Below are positions 9,580-18,238 of a stretch of 64,000 nucleotides of DNA, piece after piece. The notes beneath the pieces were generated by a model. The model ran no database searches. It worked only from the letters and a program-made list of their open reading frames with translations, and had not been told where the DNA came from. Source of the stretch: PZPK01 sp965230795 (lineage in GTDB: Bacteria; Pseudomonadota; Gammaproteobacteria; Pseudomonadales; Oleiphilaceae); assembly GCA_965230795.1 (NCBI GenBank), contig OZ246020.1, positions 2,480,001 through 2,544,000 on the forward strand, given 5' to 3'. Position 1 is the stretch's first letter, and every line of letters starts with the position of its first letter. Position numbers and translations under genes: made by a program.

Positions 9580-11004
9580 ATGAACGATTTGTACCTCAGA
9601 CTCGCGCAATCTCAATTGGGCAAAAATTTATTTGACGCCCTGAATTTGCCAAAACCTCCTGAACTGCTCAGAGAGCCCAACGCGCCGCTTGGCAAACCAA
9701 CCGGAAGAGTACTGATCGCCGGCACCAAAAACAACGTTGCGTTGAAACAAATCGCCAAAGCGCTGGATCTCGAATCCGTCAAACTGTTTACTCCAAGCAC
9801 CGACCCAAAACACAGAAATCTTCTGGGTGGTACAGGCCTTAATCACCAGCAAAACCTTCATACCGTCCGGGTCGGAAAAGATGCCTCCCCTCGCTTTAAA
9901 TCCATTGTGTTTGACGCTAGCGGTTTCACAAACATGGATGACCTGGAAAGTCTCTATGCCTTCTTTCAGCCAGTCATTAGAGGCCTCAAAATAGATGGTC
10001 GCATCGTTCTGCTAGCAAAATCTCCCGAAAAAAATGACAACCCGAAACACGCTGCGCTTGCTGCATCACTGGAAGGATTTGCGAAATCGCTCGCCAAGGA
10101 AATAGGTAAAAAAGGAGCCAGTTGCAATTGCATCTATCTTGAGAAAAACGCGGAGAAGCATCTGCAATCTGCGCTGTACTATTTTCTTTCCCCGAAATCG
10201 GCCTTTGTTACCGGACAATCAATCGTCCTGAAAACAGGCGCCAGCATGGCTCGAAGCATTCATTGGGACCAACCATTGAAGGGTAAAACAGCTTTGGTGA
10301 CCGGAGCTGCACAAGGCATCGGCGAAGCTACCGCTCGTGTGCTCGCCCGTGACGGGGCTACCGTTGTCTGCCTTGATATCCCTGCCAATCAGAAAGCCAT
10401 AGATAGACTTGCTGCGGAAATTAACGGACATGCCCTGGCAGTCGATTTGAGTCAGCCAGACGCTGCGGAGCAATTGCTGGAAGCTATTACCTCGGGCCTG
10501 GGAGTCATAGATATTGTTGTTCACAATGCCGGTATTACACGCGATAAAACCCTGGCAAAAATGCCACATCATTTTTGGCAACAGGTCATTGATATCAATT
10601 TCAACAAGATCGTCGAGATCAATCGGGTACTTCTTGAAAAGGGCGCGATCAATCAGCGCGGACGCCTGGTGTGCATTTCTTCCATATCAGGGATTGCCGG
10701 CAATTTTGGACAAAGCAACTATGCCCTGTCTAAGGCCGGGATCGCGGGCTACACGCGAGCCTTGTCAAAAAGCCTGCCTAACCACATTACGATTAACGCG
10801 ATTGCCCCTGGCTTTATCGAAACCAAAATGACCGGGCAGATTCCATTGATGACCCGGGAAATGGGACGACGCAGCAATACCTTCTCTCAAGGCGGCCTGC
10901 CACTGGATGTCGCAGAAACCGTTGCGTTTTTCTGTCATCCGGCGTCGCAAGCAGCCAACGGCAATCTCTTGAGAGTATGCGGGCAAAGCCTGTTGGGGCG
11001 CTAG
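9580..11004 (+). CDS. High-molecular-weight 3-oxoacyl-ACP/CoA reductase (FabG4-like)
   Basis: A 474-residue short-chain dehydrogenase, nearly twice the size of ordinary FabG. The N-terminal half (about 1-210) is a degenerate flavodoxin-like domain. The C-terminal half is a full reductase with the NAD(P) loop VTGAAQGIGEATA near residue 240, a NAG segment (VVHNAGITRDKTL), an active-site serine around residues 366-369, and Tyr381/Lys385 in SNYALSKAG. This architecture is that of FabG4-type reductases, which reduce 3-oxoacyl thioesters and tend to prefer CoA substrates. Relatives usually sit beside thiolase and MaoC hydratase genes, but none is present here. AAGGGA precedes the ATG at somewhat long spacing. 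The role, in fatty-acid or polyester metabolism, is inferred. Confidence 0.88.
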   Translation: MNDLYLRLAQSQLGKNLFDALNLPKPPELLREPNAPLGKPTGRVLIAGTKNNVALKQIAKALDLESVKLFTPSTDPKHRNLLGGTGLNHQQNLHTVRVGKDASPRFKSIVFDASGFTNMDDLESLYAFFQPVIRGLKIDGRIVLLAKSPEKNDNPKHAALAASLEGFAKSLAKEIGKKGASCNCIYLEKNAEKHLQSALYYFLSPKSAFVTGQSIVLKTGASMARSIHWDQPLKGKTALVTGAAQGIGEATARVLARDGATVVCLDIPANQKAIDRLAAEINGHALAVDLSQPDAAEQLLEAITSGLGVIDIVVHNAGITRDKTLAKMPHHFWQQVIDINFNKIVEINRVLLEKGAINQRGRLVCISSISGIAGNFGQSNYALSKAGIAGYTRALSKSLPNHITINAIAPGFIETKMTGQIPLMTREMGRRSNTFSQGGLPLDVAETVAFFCHPASQAANGNLLRVCGQSLLGR

Positions 11005-11035
11005 GGAACCGCTTTACGACACAGTACCTCGCCAC

Positions 11036-11875
11036 TTAATCCAGCGCCGACAATTCCAGTACCAATAGCGGATCTATTCGCGTCTGGTTCCAGTTCATTC
11101 GCCAATCCAGATGCGGGCCCGTTGCGCGCCCTCCTTTACCAACCTTGGCTATAATTTGCCCCTGTCGGATGTTCTCACCCTCATCAACGAGCACTTCACT
11201 GAGGTGAATAAATGTCGACGACACACCGTAACCATGATCAATAACCAAGGTACCACCGGAATAATACATATCCGCATGAACGAGACTCACTTTGCCGTCG
11301 GCCGGCGCATAAACGGGCGTTCCGGCAGGCGCAGCATAATCAACACCAAAATGGGGACGCTTGGGAGTGCCGTTGTACACCCTTTGGCTACCATAAACAC
11401 CAGTAATGGGCGCTTCCATGGGCGGTACAAAGTCCTGTAAAAAGGCTGTCAGCTGGGTCTGCCCCGCTCGCGCTTTGCGCACCAGGGCAGCTTCTTCGCG
11501 AATTCTCGCCAGCTTTTCTTCGGGAGGTGTCACGGTCGCTTGTGGAACACCTTCAATATACTGGATATTGTATTCTCGCGGCTGGACCAACAGCTCTCTT
11601 TTTCCAAGCAGTACTTCGCCTCGTCCCCACTCCAGAACGTGCTTTTCGTCAGCATCACGCCCAAAGCCAAAAGCAAAATGCCCTTCTGGAGTCAGTTGAA
11701 GCTCTTCACTATTCAATTTAACCCAGCAACCCTGTTCAATCCGCCCCCGAATCAACGCTCCCTGGGTAATAACCCCTTGGAGTTTCGGCTCTGCGGAAAA
11801 GTCTGATTCTGCAAAACTGAGCGAAACAATACTTACAAGGCATAACGTGACAAAATATCTAAGGAGTGATGACAT
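11036..11875 (-). CDS. Secreted M23-family (LytM-like) peptidase
   Basis: A 279-residue exported protein: signal peptide at about residues 1-22 (SSLLRYFVTLCLVSIVSLSFA), a small beta-rich linker domain, and a C-terminal peptidase M23 domain from about residue 150. RPHFGVDYAAPAG supplies the first zinc His and Asp; GPHLDWRM replaces the usual HLH, so the expected third ligand is Asp. I chose the ATG at 11875 because it gives a clean signal peptide, has AAAAGGG just upstream, and avoids overlap with the divergent dioxygenase gene starting at 11905. The predicted role is periplasmic peptidoglycan hydrolysis, or regulation of an amidase if the site is inactive. Confidence 0.88.
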   Translation of the reverse strand: MSSLLRYFVTLCLVSIVSLSFAESDFSAEPKLQGVITQGALIRGRIEQGCWVKLNSEELQLTPEGHFAFGFGRDADEKHVLEWGRGEVLLGKRELLVQPREYNIQYIEGVPQATVTPPEEKLARIREEAALVRKARAGQTQLTAFLQDFVPPMEAPITGVYGSQRVYNGTPKRPHFGVDYAAPAGTPVYAPADGKVSLVHADMYYSGGTLVIDHGYGVSSTFIHLSEVLVDEGENIRQGQIIAKVGKGGRATGPHLDWRMNWNQTRIDPLLVLELSALD

Positions 11876-11904
11876 TTTTACCCTTTTAACTCTACTAACG
11901 ACCA

Positions 11905-12531
11905 ATGACACAATACAGCATGTTTGATGAAGCCGGTTATGACGGATCCAGCCTGATAAATCTTGATCCCGGATGTGCGCGCTATATCGAACATTATTTG
12001 AATCCCGATGAGGCCTCAACCTTACAAGCAGCTTTGCTGGCGCAATTGAGCTGGGAGCAACCCAGTATCAAGATCGCCGGGCGCGAGCTTCCTATCCCGA
12101 GAAAACAGGTCTGGCAAGGTGAAGCAGGATTGCACTACACCTATTCCGGAAAGCGCTTCGAACCCTACCCCTGGCACCCGCATATTTTTAAGCTAAAACA
12201 ACGAATTGAAGCAGAATTCTCGCATTGTTTTAACAGCGTTCTGTGTAACCTCTATCGAAACGGTCAGGACAGCGTTGCCTGGCACGCAGATGATGAACCG
12301 GAGCTAGGCCCCAACCCGGTCATCGCTTCCATCTCACTGGGGGCGGAACGCGGCTTTCATCTAAAGCCCAAAGTTGCTAGCGACTCCCGGCGTCATAAAA
12401 TTGTTCTGAGCCATGGTTCATTGCTCCTGATGGACAAAAACGTGCAAGCCTATTGGCTGCATCAGGTTCCGAAAACCAAAACTGTAAGCGCCCCCAGAAT
12501 CAACCTGACGTTTCGACAAATCATTCGTTGA
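11905..12531 (+). CDS. AlkB-like 2-oxoglutarate/Fe(II) dioxygenase
   Basis: A 208-residue member of the AlkB family, which oxidatively removes alkyl groups from nucleic acid bases. The iron ligands are visible as His127 and Asp129 in WHADDEPE and His186 in WLHQVPK, with 2-oxoglutarate-binding Arg at about 198 and 204 in PRINLTFR. Substrate-recognition features such as PRKQVWQG near residue 65 and CNLYRNGQDSVAWH resemble the AlkB2/AlkB3-like subgroup common in gammaproteobacteria. It is transcribed divergently from the M23 peptidase gene with only 29 bp between the starts. No ada or other alkylation-response gene is nearby. Confidence 0.9.
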   Translation: MTQYSMFDEAGYDGSSLINLDPGCARYIEHYLNPDEASTLQAALLAQLSWEQPSIKIAGRELPIPRKQVWQGEAGLHYTYSGKRFEPYPWHPHIFKLKQRIEAEFSHCFNSVLCNLYRNGQDSVAWHADDEPELGPNPVIASISLGAERGFHLKPKVASDSRRHKIVLSHGSLLLMDKNVQAYWLHQVPKTKTVSAPRINLTFRQIIR

Positions 12532-12587
12532 TTTTTCTTGATGGCGACAGTCTGCTGTTTATTTTCTATCTGGCTAGATATTGGATA

Positions 12588-14963
12588 TCAGTGTTCGTCG
12601 TTCTCGTGACGCTTACGCAACCTTTCAAATTCAGCCAGAATTCGACCGAAGAGACTATGGTCCGGATAGTTGCCAGACCTGTTTTTGCGGCCCGGATGCT
12701 CACCAAGCAATAGTTCCAGGGCCTCGTCAACATGTTTTACCGCGTAAATGTGGAAACGCCCTTTATCGACCTCTTTGGTAATTTCCTTATCCAGCATCAG
12801 ATTGTGAACATTACTCGCGGGCAACAGTACGCCTTGCTTTCCGGTAAAACCGAGAATCTTGCAAGCCTCAAAATAACCCTCAATCTTTTCGTTCACGCCG
12901 CCCACGGGCTGGACTTCGCCAAACTGGTTAACCGAACCTGTCATCGCGAAACGCTGGTCAATTGCCGCATCGCCCAGAGAGGAGATCAGTGCGCATAGCT
13001 CTGCCAGGGACGCACTATCGCCATCTACCTCCCCATAGGACTGTTCAAAGGCAATGCTCGCCGAAAGCGGCATTGATTGATCTTTGGCGAATAATGTCGA
13101 CAAGTAGGACGACAGGATCATGACACCTTTTGTATGGATGTTACCGCCGAGTTTGGAGTCATGTTCTATATCCGTAATATCCCCATCCCCGAAATAACAG
13201 TTCGCAGTGACTCGATTGGGCATACCGAACTCAACCCCGCCAGTGCTGAGTACCGACAGTGCGTTGATTTGCCCAACGACTTTTCCCTTCACTGACAACA
13301 GTGTTGTGCCACTTCGAATCGTGTCAAACATTTGGTCGCGCAAGCGGCTGTTGCGGTGACGATCACTTTCCAGGGCCCGTTCCACATGCAGCTGTCTGAT
13401 CATGGTGGATTTCTGCTCTCTGGCCCAGAAATTCGACTCTCTCAACAAATTGGCGATATCCGAGGCATGCAAAGAGAGCTTGTTTTGATCCTCCGCCAGA
13501 CGTGAGCTGTACTCAATGATTCGTCCGATCGCTTTCTTGTCACAGTGGAGGAAGCCCTTTTCGTGCACGAGACTGGAAATAAATTTGCTGTACAGCATTT
13601 CAGATTTGCGTGTTCTCGGCATTTCATTTTCAAAATCAGCCGTCACTTTAAACAGCTCTTTGAATTCCGGATCATAATGCTGCAGCAAGAGATAGGTTTC
13701 TCGATCACCGAACAGAATAATTTTGATATTAAGCGGAATGGGATCTGGTTCGAGAGAGATGGTGCCCGACAGGGTGACCTCGCGTTCAAGCGAATTAATC
13801 TGTAACTCACCGGATCTCAAGGCTCGCTTCAGGCCGTCCCAGACAAAGGGCTGCTCCAGTACTTTGACCGCATCCATCAGCAGATAGCCACCGTTTGCCC
13901 GATGCAGACAGCCGGGGCGAATCAGGGAATAATCAGTAAACACCGTCCCCTTATAGGTGACGTTTTCCACGTAGCCAAACAAATTGTGGTAATTGGGATT
14001 TTCTTCGACAACGACGGGTTCATGGTCATCCTGATGATTTACCAGTACATTCACCTGATAACGGCGAGGCAACTTTTTACCCAGCGTTGCATAGGCCAGC
14101 GCACCCTGCTCTTCCCGATCTTCCAGAAATACATCCAGACTGGCGACGATATCCTTTTGCAGTTCCTGTAAATAGGAGACAACACTCTTCTGCGATGAAT
14201 ACTTCTCGATAAGCGCATCGATCATATGGCTGGATACACCATGAACCACTTCCTCGTTCAAGGCCTGCTGCTTGTCTACAAACTCCTGCTCCCAGGCAGC
14301 AATCTTTCGAATGGTGCTGCGCAGCTTGATTTCAAGTTTGGTGATCACCTCTTCAAAACGGTTTTGTTCTGCTTCTGACAATGCATCGAAACTCTCTGCA
14401 GTGTGTGTTTCGTCACCATCCATCGCAGTGAGTCGATATCCGCCAGGCGTCGTGATGCTTAACTTAACCTTTTTACGCAGTGCCTGTTTGGCAATCTTTT
14501 CCAGGGCATTTTCCTGCAACTGTGCATATTCATTCTTAAGTTTTTCAGATCGTTCAAAATAGCTGTCATTATCAAAGGCTGCCGGAATGGCTTTCACCAA
14601 TCGCAGCATCAGTTTCTCAATGTCTTTCTTGAGACTTCCCCCCATACCAACAGGTAGCCGCAGGACCTGCGGCGTGCGCGGCTCATCAAAGTTTGCGACG
14701 TAACACCAATCCCAGGTATTGCCGCGTCCGCGGATATGATTATCGAGATAGCGAAGCATCATCGTACGCTTGCCCAGACCATTGCGTCCGACCGCATAAA
14801 TGTTGTAGCCGCTATCCGGCATAGTCATAGCAAACCGCACGGCTTCCTGGGCACGGGTTTGACCTACGATTTCATTGAGAGGCTCGAGGGATTTTGTCGA
14901 AGAGAAAGGCAGGTCCTCCAGCTTGCACGCTGAGTAAACCTTATCGGAACTGAGAGATTTCAC
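12588..14963 (-). CDS. Lon-family ATP-dependent protease (LonB/YcbZ-like)
   Basis: A 791-residue AAA+ protease. The N-terminal ATPase region carries a Walker A loop, AVGRNGLGKRTMM, near residue 60, interrupted by a long helical insertion (about 100-300). The C-terminal Lon proteolytic domain has the Ser-Lys dyad: Ser650 in DGDSASLAEL and Lys693 in GGVNEKIEG. The 43-residue spacing equals that of E. coli Lon (Ser679/Lys722). Lacking the Lon substrate-binding N domain, it belongs to the less-studied LonB/YcbZ-like branch of Proteobacteria. It degrades cytosolic proteins by inference; substrates are unknown. It is convergent with the AlkB gene, with 56 bp between the stops and no obvious terminator. 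Confidence 0.93.
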   Translation of the reverse strand: MKSLSSDKVYSACKLEDLPFSSTKSLEPLNEIVGQTRAQEAVRFAMTMPDSGYNIYAVGRNGLGKRTMMLRYLDNHIRGRGNTWDWCYVANFDEPRTPQVLRLPVGMGGSLKKDIEKLMLRLVKAIPAAFDNDSYFERSEKLKNEYAQLQENALEKIAKQALRKKVKLSITTPGGYRLTAMDGDETHTAESFDALSEAEQNRFEEVITKLEIKLRSTIRKIAAWEQEFVDKQQALNEEVVHGVSSHMIDALIEKYSSQKSVVSYLQELQKDIVASLDVFLEDREEQGALAYATLGKKLPRRYQVNVLVNHQDDHEPVVVEENPNYHNLFGYVENVTYKGTVFTDYSLIRPGCLHRANGGYLLMDAVKVLEQPFVWDGLKRALRSGELQINSLEREVTLSGTISLEPDPIPLNIKIILFGDRETYLLLQHYDPEFKELFKVTADFENEMPRTRKSEMLYSKFISSLVHEKGFLHCDKKAIGRIIEYSSRLAEDQNKLSLHASDIANLLRESNFWAREQKSTMIRQLHVERALESDRHRNSRLRDQMFDTIRSGTTLLSVKGKVVGQINALSVLSTGGVEFGMPNRVTANCYFGDGDITDIEHDSKLGGNIHTKGVMILSSYLSTLFAKDQSMPLSASIAFEQSYGEVDGDSASLAELCALISSLGDAAIDQRFAMTGSVNQFGEVQPVGGVNEKIEGYFEACKILGFTGKQGVLLPASNVHNLMLDKEITKEVDKGRFHIYAVKHVDEALELLLGEHPGRKNRSGNYPDHSLFGRILAEFERLRKRHENDEH

Positions 14964-15167
14964 TGATGATCCTTAGACTGTTAATCGTATGCGCAGCGTC
15001 AGAAAAAGCATACACCGCTGACGGTACAATATCTCCCTGCTACTGAAAAGAAAAGCCATGTGCGGCTGCCCTCATTCAGACATTCAAGAAATCCCGGAAT
15101 TTGCCGAAATAATAGTCAGATTGAACAGTTTTTCATCAATGCAAAGGAAGCACGAGTAGCATCTACA

Positions 15168-15455
15168 ATGTACGTACCACCAAGCACGACACACACTAAC
15201 CAAGTCCCCGCAGTCAGTGGCACACACAGTGACCGCAAGCGGATCGTTACCGAACAAACAAGGGACCGTGACAGCACGATAAAAAAACGGGAGCGTCGCC
15301 GACAACCGGAGCGAAGGAGAAGACAGGTTGCGATTGCCTGGGCAGACCGAAGACGCCACCTTGATCGCAGGCAGCCCAAATTACTCAACGCCCGATCCGC
15401 TTTGCCGGAAGGAATCAGTGATCGAAAAGGCCGCTCAATCGATACCAGCGTCTAA
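15168..15455 (+). CDS. Possible small Arg-rich protein, unrecognised
   Basis: A 95-codon frame from ATG 15168, extendable upstream to a GTG at 15060. The product is extremely basic, with clusters such as KKRERRRQPERRRRQ and DRRRHLDRRQPK, and ends in a tidy SDRKGRSIDTSV. No ribosome-binding site is evident. Arg-rich low-complexity proteins with RRxxDRR patterns occur in gammaproteobacteria near PilZ genes, so it may be real, but composition alone could produce such a frame. Without it, 14964-15565 would be a 600-bp gene-free stretch. Confidence 0.35.
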   Translation: MYVPPSTTHTNQVPAVSGTHSDRKRIVTEQTRDRDSTIKKRERRRQPERRRRQVAIAWADRRRHLDRRQPKLLNARSALPEGISDRKGRSIDTSV

Positions 15456-15565
15456 CTCGAAGCAGACAAAAGGCGCGCCGATTTGATTTTCGGCGTGACT
15501 AGCGTTTAACATTTCGTTACTTATCTCTAGGTCAAAGAGTCTTCTCAAGACAAGCTACTAAGGTC

Positions 15566-15967
15566 ATGTCAAATTTGAAGATCGTAAACTGGGCTGAAAG
15601 ACGCATCAAGCGCCGGCACAAAGCGCCTGACTTGCGCGTAACGATCAATGCAACCGGCATCAAGAGATGGTTCCGGCCCGCGTTGCTGGTGAACTGTCTG
15701 GATATCAATCGTTACGGAATGGCAGTAGAAGCCGCAAAGGGCTTCAGACCCAAAGATCGTGTCCTCGTTTCCTTTCGGGGCAAATACATCGTTCAGTCCA
15801 ACGTTGAGGGACTGGTCACCGAATGTGTGGAAATTGAAGACAAGTTTCGAGTCAGCATCGCATTCAGCTACGCTCTGGACAGCCGAAACTATTGCCGGAG
15901 AACAGACAACGCTCTGTCACGCATTGAAAGCTTGTACAACAACCATCAGGAATCTCGCGCCGGCTAA
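15566..15967 (+). CDS. Stand-alone PilZ-like protein
   Basis: A 133-residue single-domain protein that resembles PilZ c-di-GMP receptors. The N-terminal arginine cluster ERRIKRRHKAP contains two RxxxR patterns, and the strand that normally carries the D/NxSxxG motif reads CLDINRYGMAV, with Asn in place of Ser. A beta-rich core follows (RVLVSFRGKYIV; FRVSIAFSY). A c-di-GMP-binding adaptor is the likely role, though the altered motif makes binding uncertain. AAGG lies just upstream of the ATG at 15566. It is convergent with the CheW-like gene; their stops are 50 bp apart. Confidence 0.72.
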   Translation: MSNLKIVNWAERRIKRRHKAPDLRVTINATGIKRWFRPALLVNCLDINRYGMAVEAAKGFRPKDRVLVSFRGKYIVQSNVEGLVTECVEIEDKFRVSIAFSYALDSRNYCRRTDNALSRIESLYNNHQESRAG

Positions 15968-16017
15968 CTGCGCCCCAGCATCCCCCGGCTTGATGCGAAA
16001 AACGAATGGCCGGCTCC

Positions 16018-16500
16018 CTAGAACAATTCCAGATCCCCTGCTTCTTCGAGTATCGGCTCCAACTTGTCGAGATAGGTTGAATCAAGCAGGTGCACTAACT
16101 GACCATCATCGAGCACCGCTATCATCGGAAACAAAAGATCGACGTTGTCCTGGGAGTTATTGAGGTTGCTGCTGTGTGATTTCAGTTGTTCCTGATTGAT
16201 CGTACGCATACCTTCGATTTCGTCGACCACAACAGCGATGGTATTCGACATATCGGTCTGGAAACTGATAACGGTCAGATGTTCTTCATCCAGGCGATCA
16301 GCCATTCCAATTCTGCGACGCAAATCAATAATCTGCATCACCTGGCCATTTATCCTTGTAATGCCTCGAAAAATACGTCCCTGATAAAAAAGTTTGACGA
16401 GTTTGAGTTTCTGGGAATAAACATTTTTGACGTCTCGGCAGTAAATGCCCAGCTTGATGCCGCCGACTCGCGCCACCAGATATTCATCGGTATCCATCAT
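16018..16500 (-). CDS. CheW-like domain protein
   Basis: About 160 residues forming a single CheW fold: EYLVARVGGIKLGIYCRDVKN at the start, the central FRGITRINGQVMQIIDLRRRIG strand pair, and VVDEIEGMRTI later. CheW proteins couple chemoreceptors to the CheA kinase; stand-alone copies away from che operons can also serve type IV pilus or biofilm arrays. An acidic stretch (KLEPILEEAGDLELF) closes the protein. The start is uncertain: GTG 16509, ATG 16500 and ATG 16497 are all possible and none has a clear ribosome-binding site. A chemoreceptor gene lies some 15 kb away at 31784, but no direct link is visible. Confidence 0.78.
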   Translation of the reverse strand: MMDTDEYLVARVGGIKLGIYCRDVKNVYSQKLKLVKLFYQGRIFRGITRINGQVMQIIDLRRRIGMADRLDEEHLTVISFQTDMSNTIAVVVDEIEGMRTINQEQLKSHSSNLNNSQDNVDLLFPMIAVLDDGQLVHLLDSTYLDKLEPILEEAGDLELF

Positions 16501-16738
16501 ATTGATCACACGTTAAAGAGGTCACTAGGGTTTCAGGACACTGCTTATACGTCAAAAAACGTCCTTTCCTAAGTGGTAGCAAAGGAATAAGCATTCGTCA
16601 ATAAATTAAAGTACTACCTTACGAAAAGGTTCTAAGGTATTGTCCTAAAAGGTTTTAATACACGTGATAAAAGTGTTTCCCGAAATTCAGATTTCACTCT
16701 CACCTTTCACAGCTACTTGCCAAAAATAAGGAGAACAA

Positions 16739-18088
16739 ATGGCCTGGCAAAACAGTCTCGAGCAATTCATGTCCGGTTTAACCAAACGTAACCCGGGAGA
16801 ACCGGAGTTCCATCAGGCTGTTTACGAGGTGATGTCGAGTATCTTCCCCTATATAGAAGACAAACCTGCCTATAAGGAAGCACAGATACTGGAGCGTATG
16901 AGTGAACCGGATCGTATCATTGCGTTCCGGGTGTGCTGGGAAGATGATGATGGCAACATTCGTGTTAATAGAGGCTGGCGAGTCCAGAACAACAACGCCA
17001 TTGGCCCTTACAAAGGAGGGCTTCGCTTTCATCCGAGCGTAAACCAAAGCATTCTCAAATTCCTGGCCTTTGAGCAGACCTTCAAAAATAGCCTGACGGG
17101 TCTTCCGATGGGCGGTGCGAAAGGCGGCGCTAACTTTAATCCAAAAGGAAAATCAGACCGCGAGGTCATGCGCTTCTGTCAGTCCTACATGACAGAACTT
17201 TATAACCATATTGGTGCCAACAAAGACGTACCGGCTGGCGACATAGGTGTGGGAGGCAGGGAAATAGGCTACCTGTTTGGACAGTACAAACGCCTGTCCA
17301 ATGAGTTTACAGGGGTGCTTACCGGTAAGGGAATGGAATTTGGTGGTAGTCGCATTCGCGTAGAGGCAACGGGATACGGAACGGTTTATATGATGGACCA
17401 CATGCTGCAGACCAGAAAAGACAGTTTTGAAGGCAAAAAAGTGGCAATCTCGGGTTCCGGCAATGTCGCCCTGTTCGCAGCCGAAAAAGTGACGCATCTG
17501 GGCGGCAAAGTCATTGCCATGTCTGACTCGTCAGGCTTCATTCATGACGCTGATGGCATCAGCGACCATAAGCTCAATCATCTGAAATACATTAAAAACG
17601 TTAAGAGGGGCCGTATCAGTGAATATCTGGACGAATACCCCGATGCGAAATTTTATGCAGATGAAAAGCCATGGAAACTGGCCTGTGACATTGCTCTGCC
17701 CTGTGCCACGCAAAACGAAATCAGTAAGGATGATGCCAAAACGCTGATTGAAAATGGATGCATTGGCGTTTCTGAAGGCGCCAACATGCCCTCATGCCTG
17801 GACGCAATACGTATTTTTCAGGATGCGAAAATCCTGTTTGCCCCCAGCAAAGCTGCCAACGCAGGCGGTGTCGCTGTATCCGGTCTGGAGATGAGCCAGA
17901 ACAGCGCGCGAATTTCCTGGAAGGAGTCCGAATTGCAGCAACTGCTTTACGACATCATGGAAGACATTCACAGCAAATGCGAGTCATACGGGCGCGAGTC
18001 TGATGACTACATTAATTATATTAAGGGAGCCAATATCGCCGGCTTCATAAAGGTAGCTGACGCAATGCTCGCTTACGGCGTGGCCTAG
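16739..18088 (+). CDS. gdhA: NADP-type glutamate dehydrogenase
   Basis: A 449-residue hexameric-type glutamate dehydrogenase that makes glutamate from 2-oxoglutarate and ammonium. The catalytic region includes KGGLRFHPSVN near residue 92, PMGGAKGGA near 123 with the catalytic lysine, and PAGDIGVGGREIGY near 165; the nucleotide-binding Rossmann segment is VAISGSGNVALF near 238. Length and motifs match GdhA of E. coli (447 residues). AAGGAGA sits directly before the ATG at 16739. It is a single-gene unit with a 230-bp upstream region likely to hold its promoter, though no specific nitrogen-control site could be identified. Confidence 0.96.
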   Translation: MAWQNSLEQFMSGLTKRNPGEPEFHQAVYEVMSSIFPYIEDKPAYKEAQILERMSEPDRIIAFRVCWEDDDGNIRVNRGWRVQNNNAIGPYKGGLRFHPSVNQSILKFLAFEQTFKNSLTGLPMGGAKGGANFNPKGKSDREVMRFCQSYMTELYNHIGANKDVPAGDIGVGGREIGYLFGQYKRLSNEFTGVLTGKGMEFGGSRIRVEATGYGTVYMMDHMLQTRKDSFEGKKVAISGSGNVALFAAEKVTHLGGKVIAMSDSSGFIHDADGISDHKLNHLKYIKNVKRGRISEYLDEYPDAKFYADEKPWKLACDIALPCATQNEISKDDAKTLIENGCIGVSEGANMPSCLDAIRIFQDAKILFAPSKAANAGGVAVSGLEMSQNSARISWKESELQQLLYDIMEDIHSKCESYGRESDDYINYIKGANIAGFIKVADAMLAYGVA

Positions 18089-18238
18089 ATTCTGTAGCAG
18101 GAACTTTCCTGCACAACGTTTGGTCAGGGATGACAGCCCATTAGGTGCTGAGCATTCAGTACTCAATAGCACAATGAATTCACTACAAAATTCTGTGAAC
18201 CTGCTAGAGTAAATGAATACCCTTTTATTCTTCAGTTT

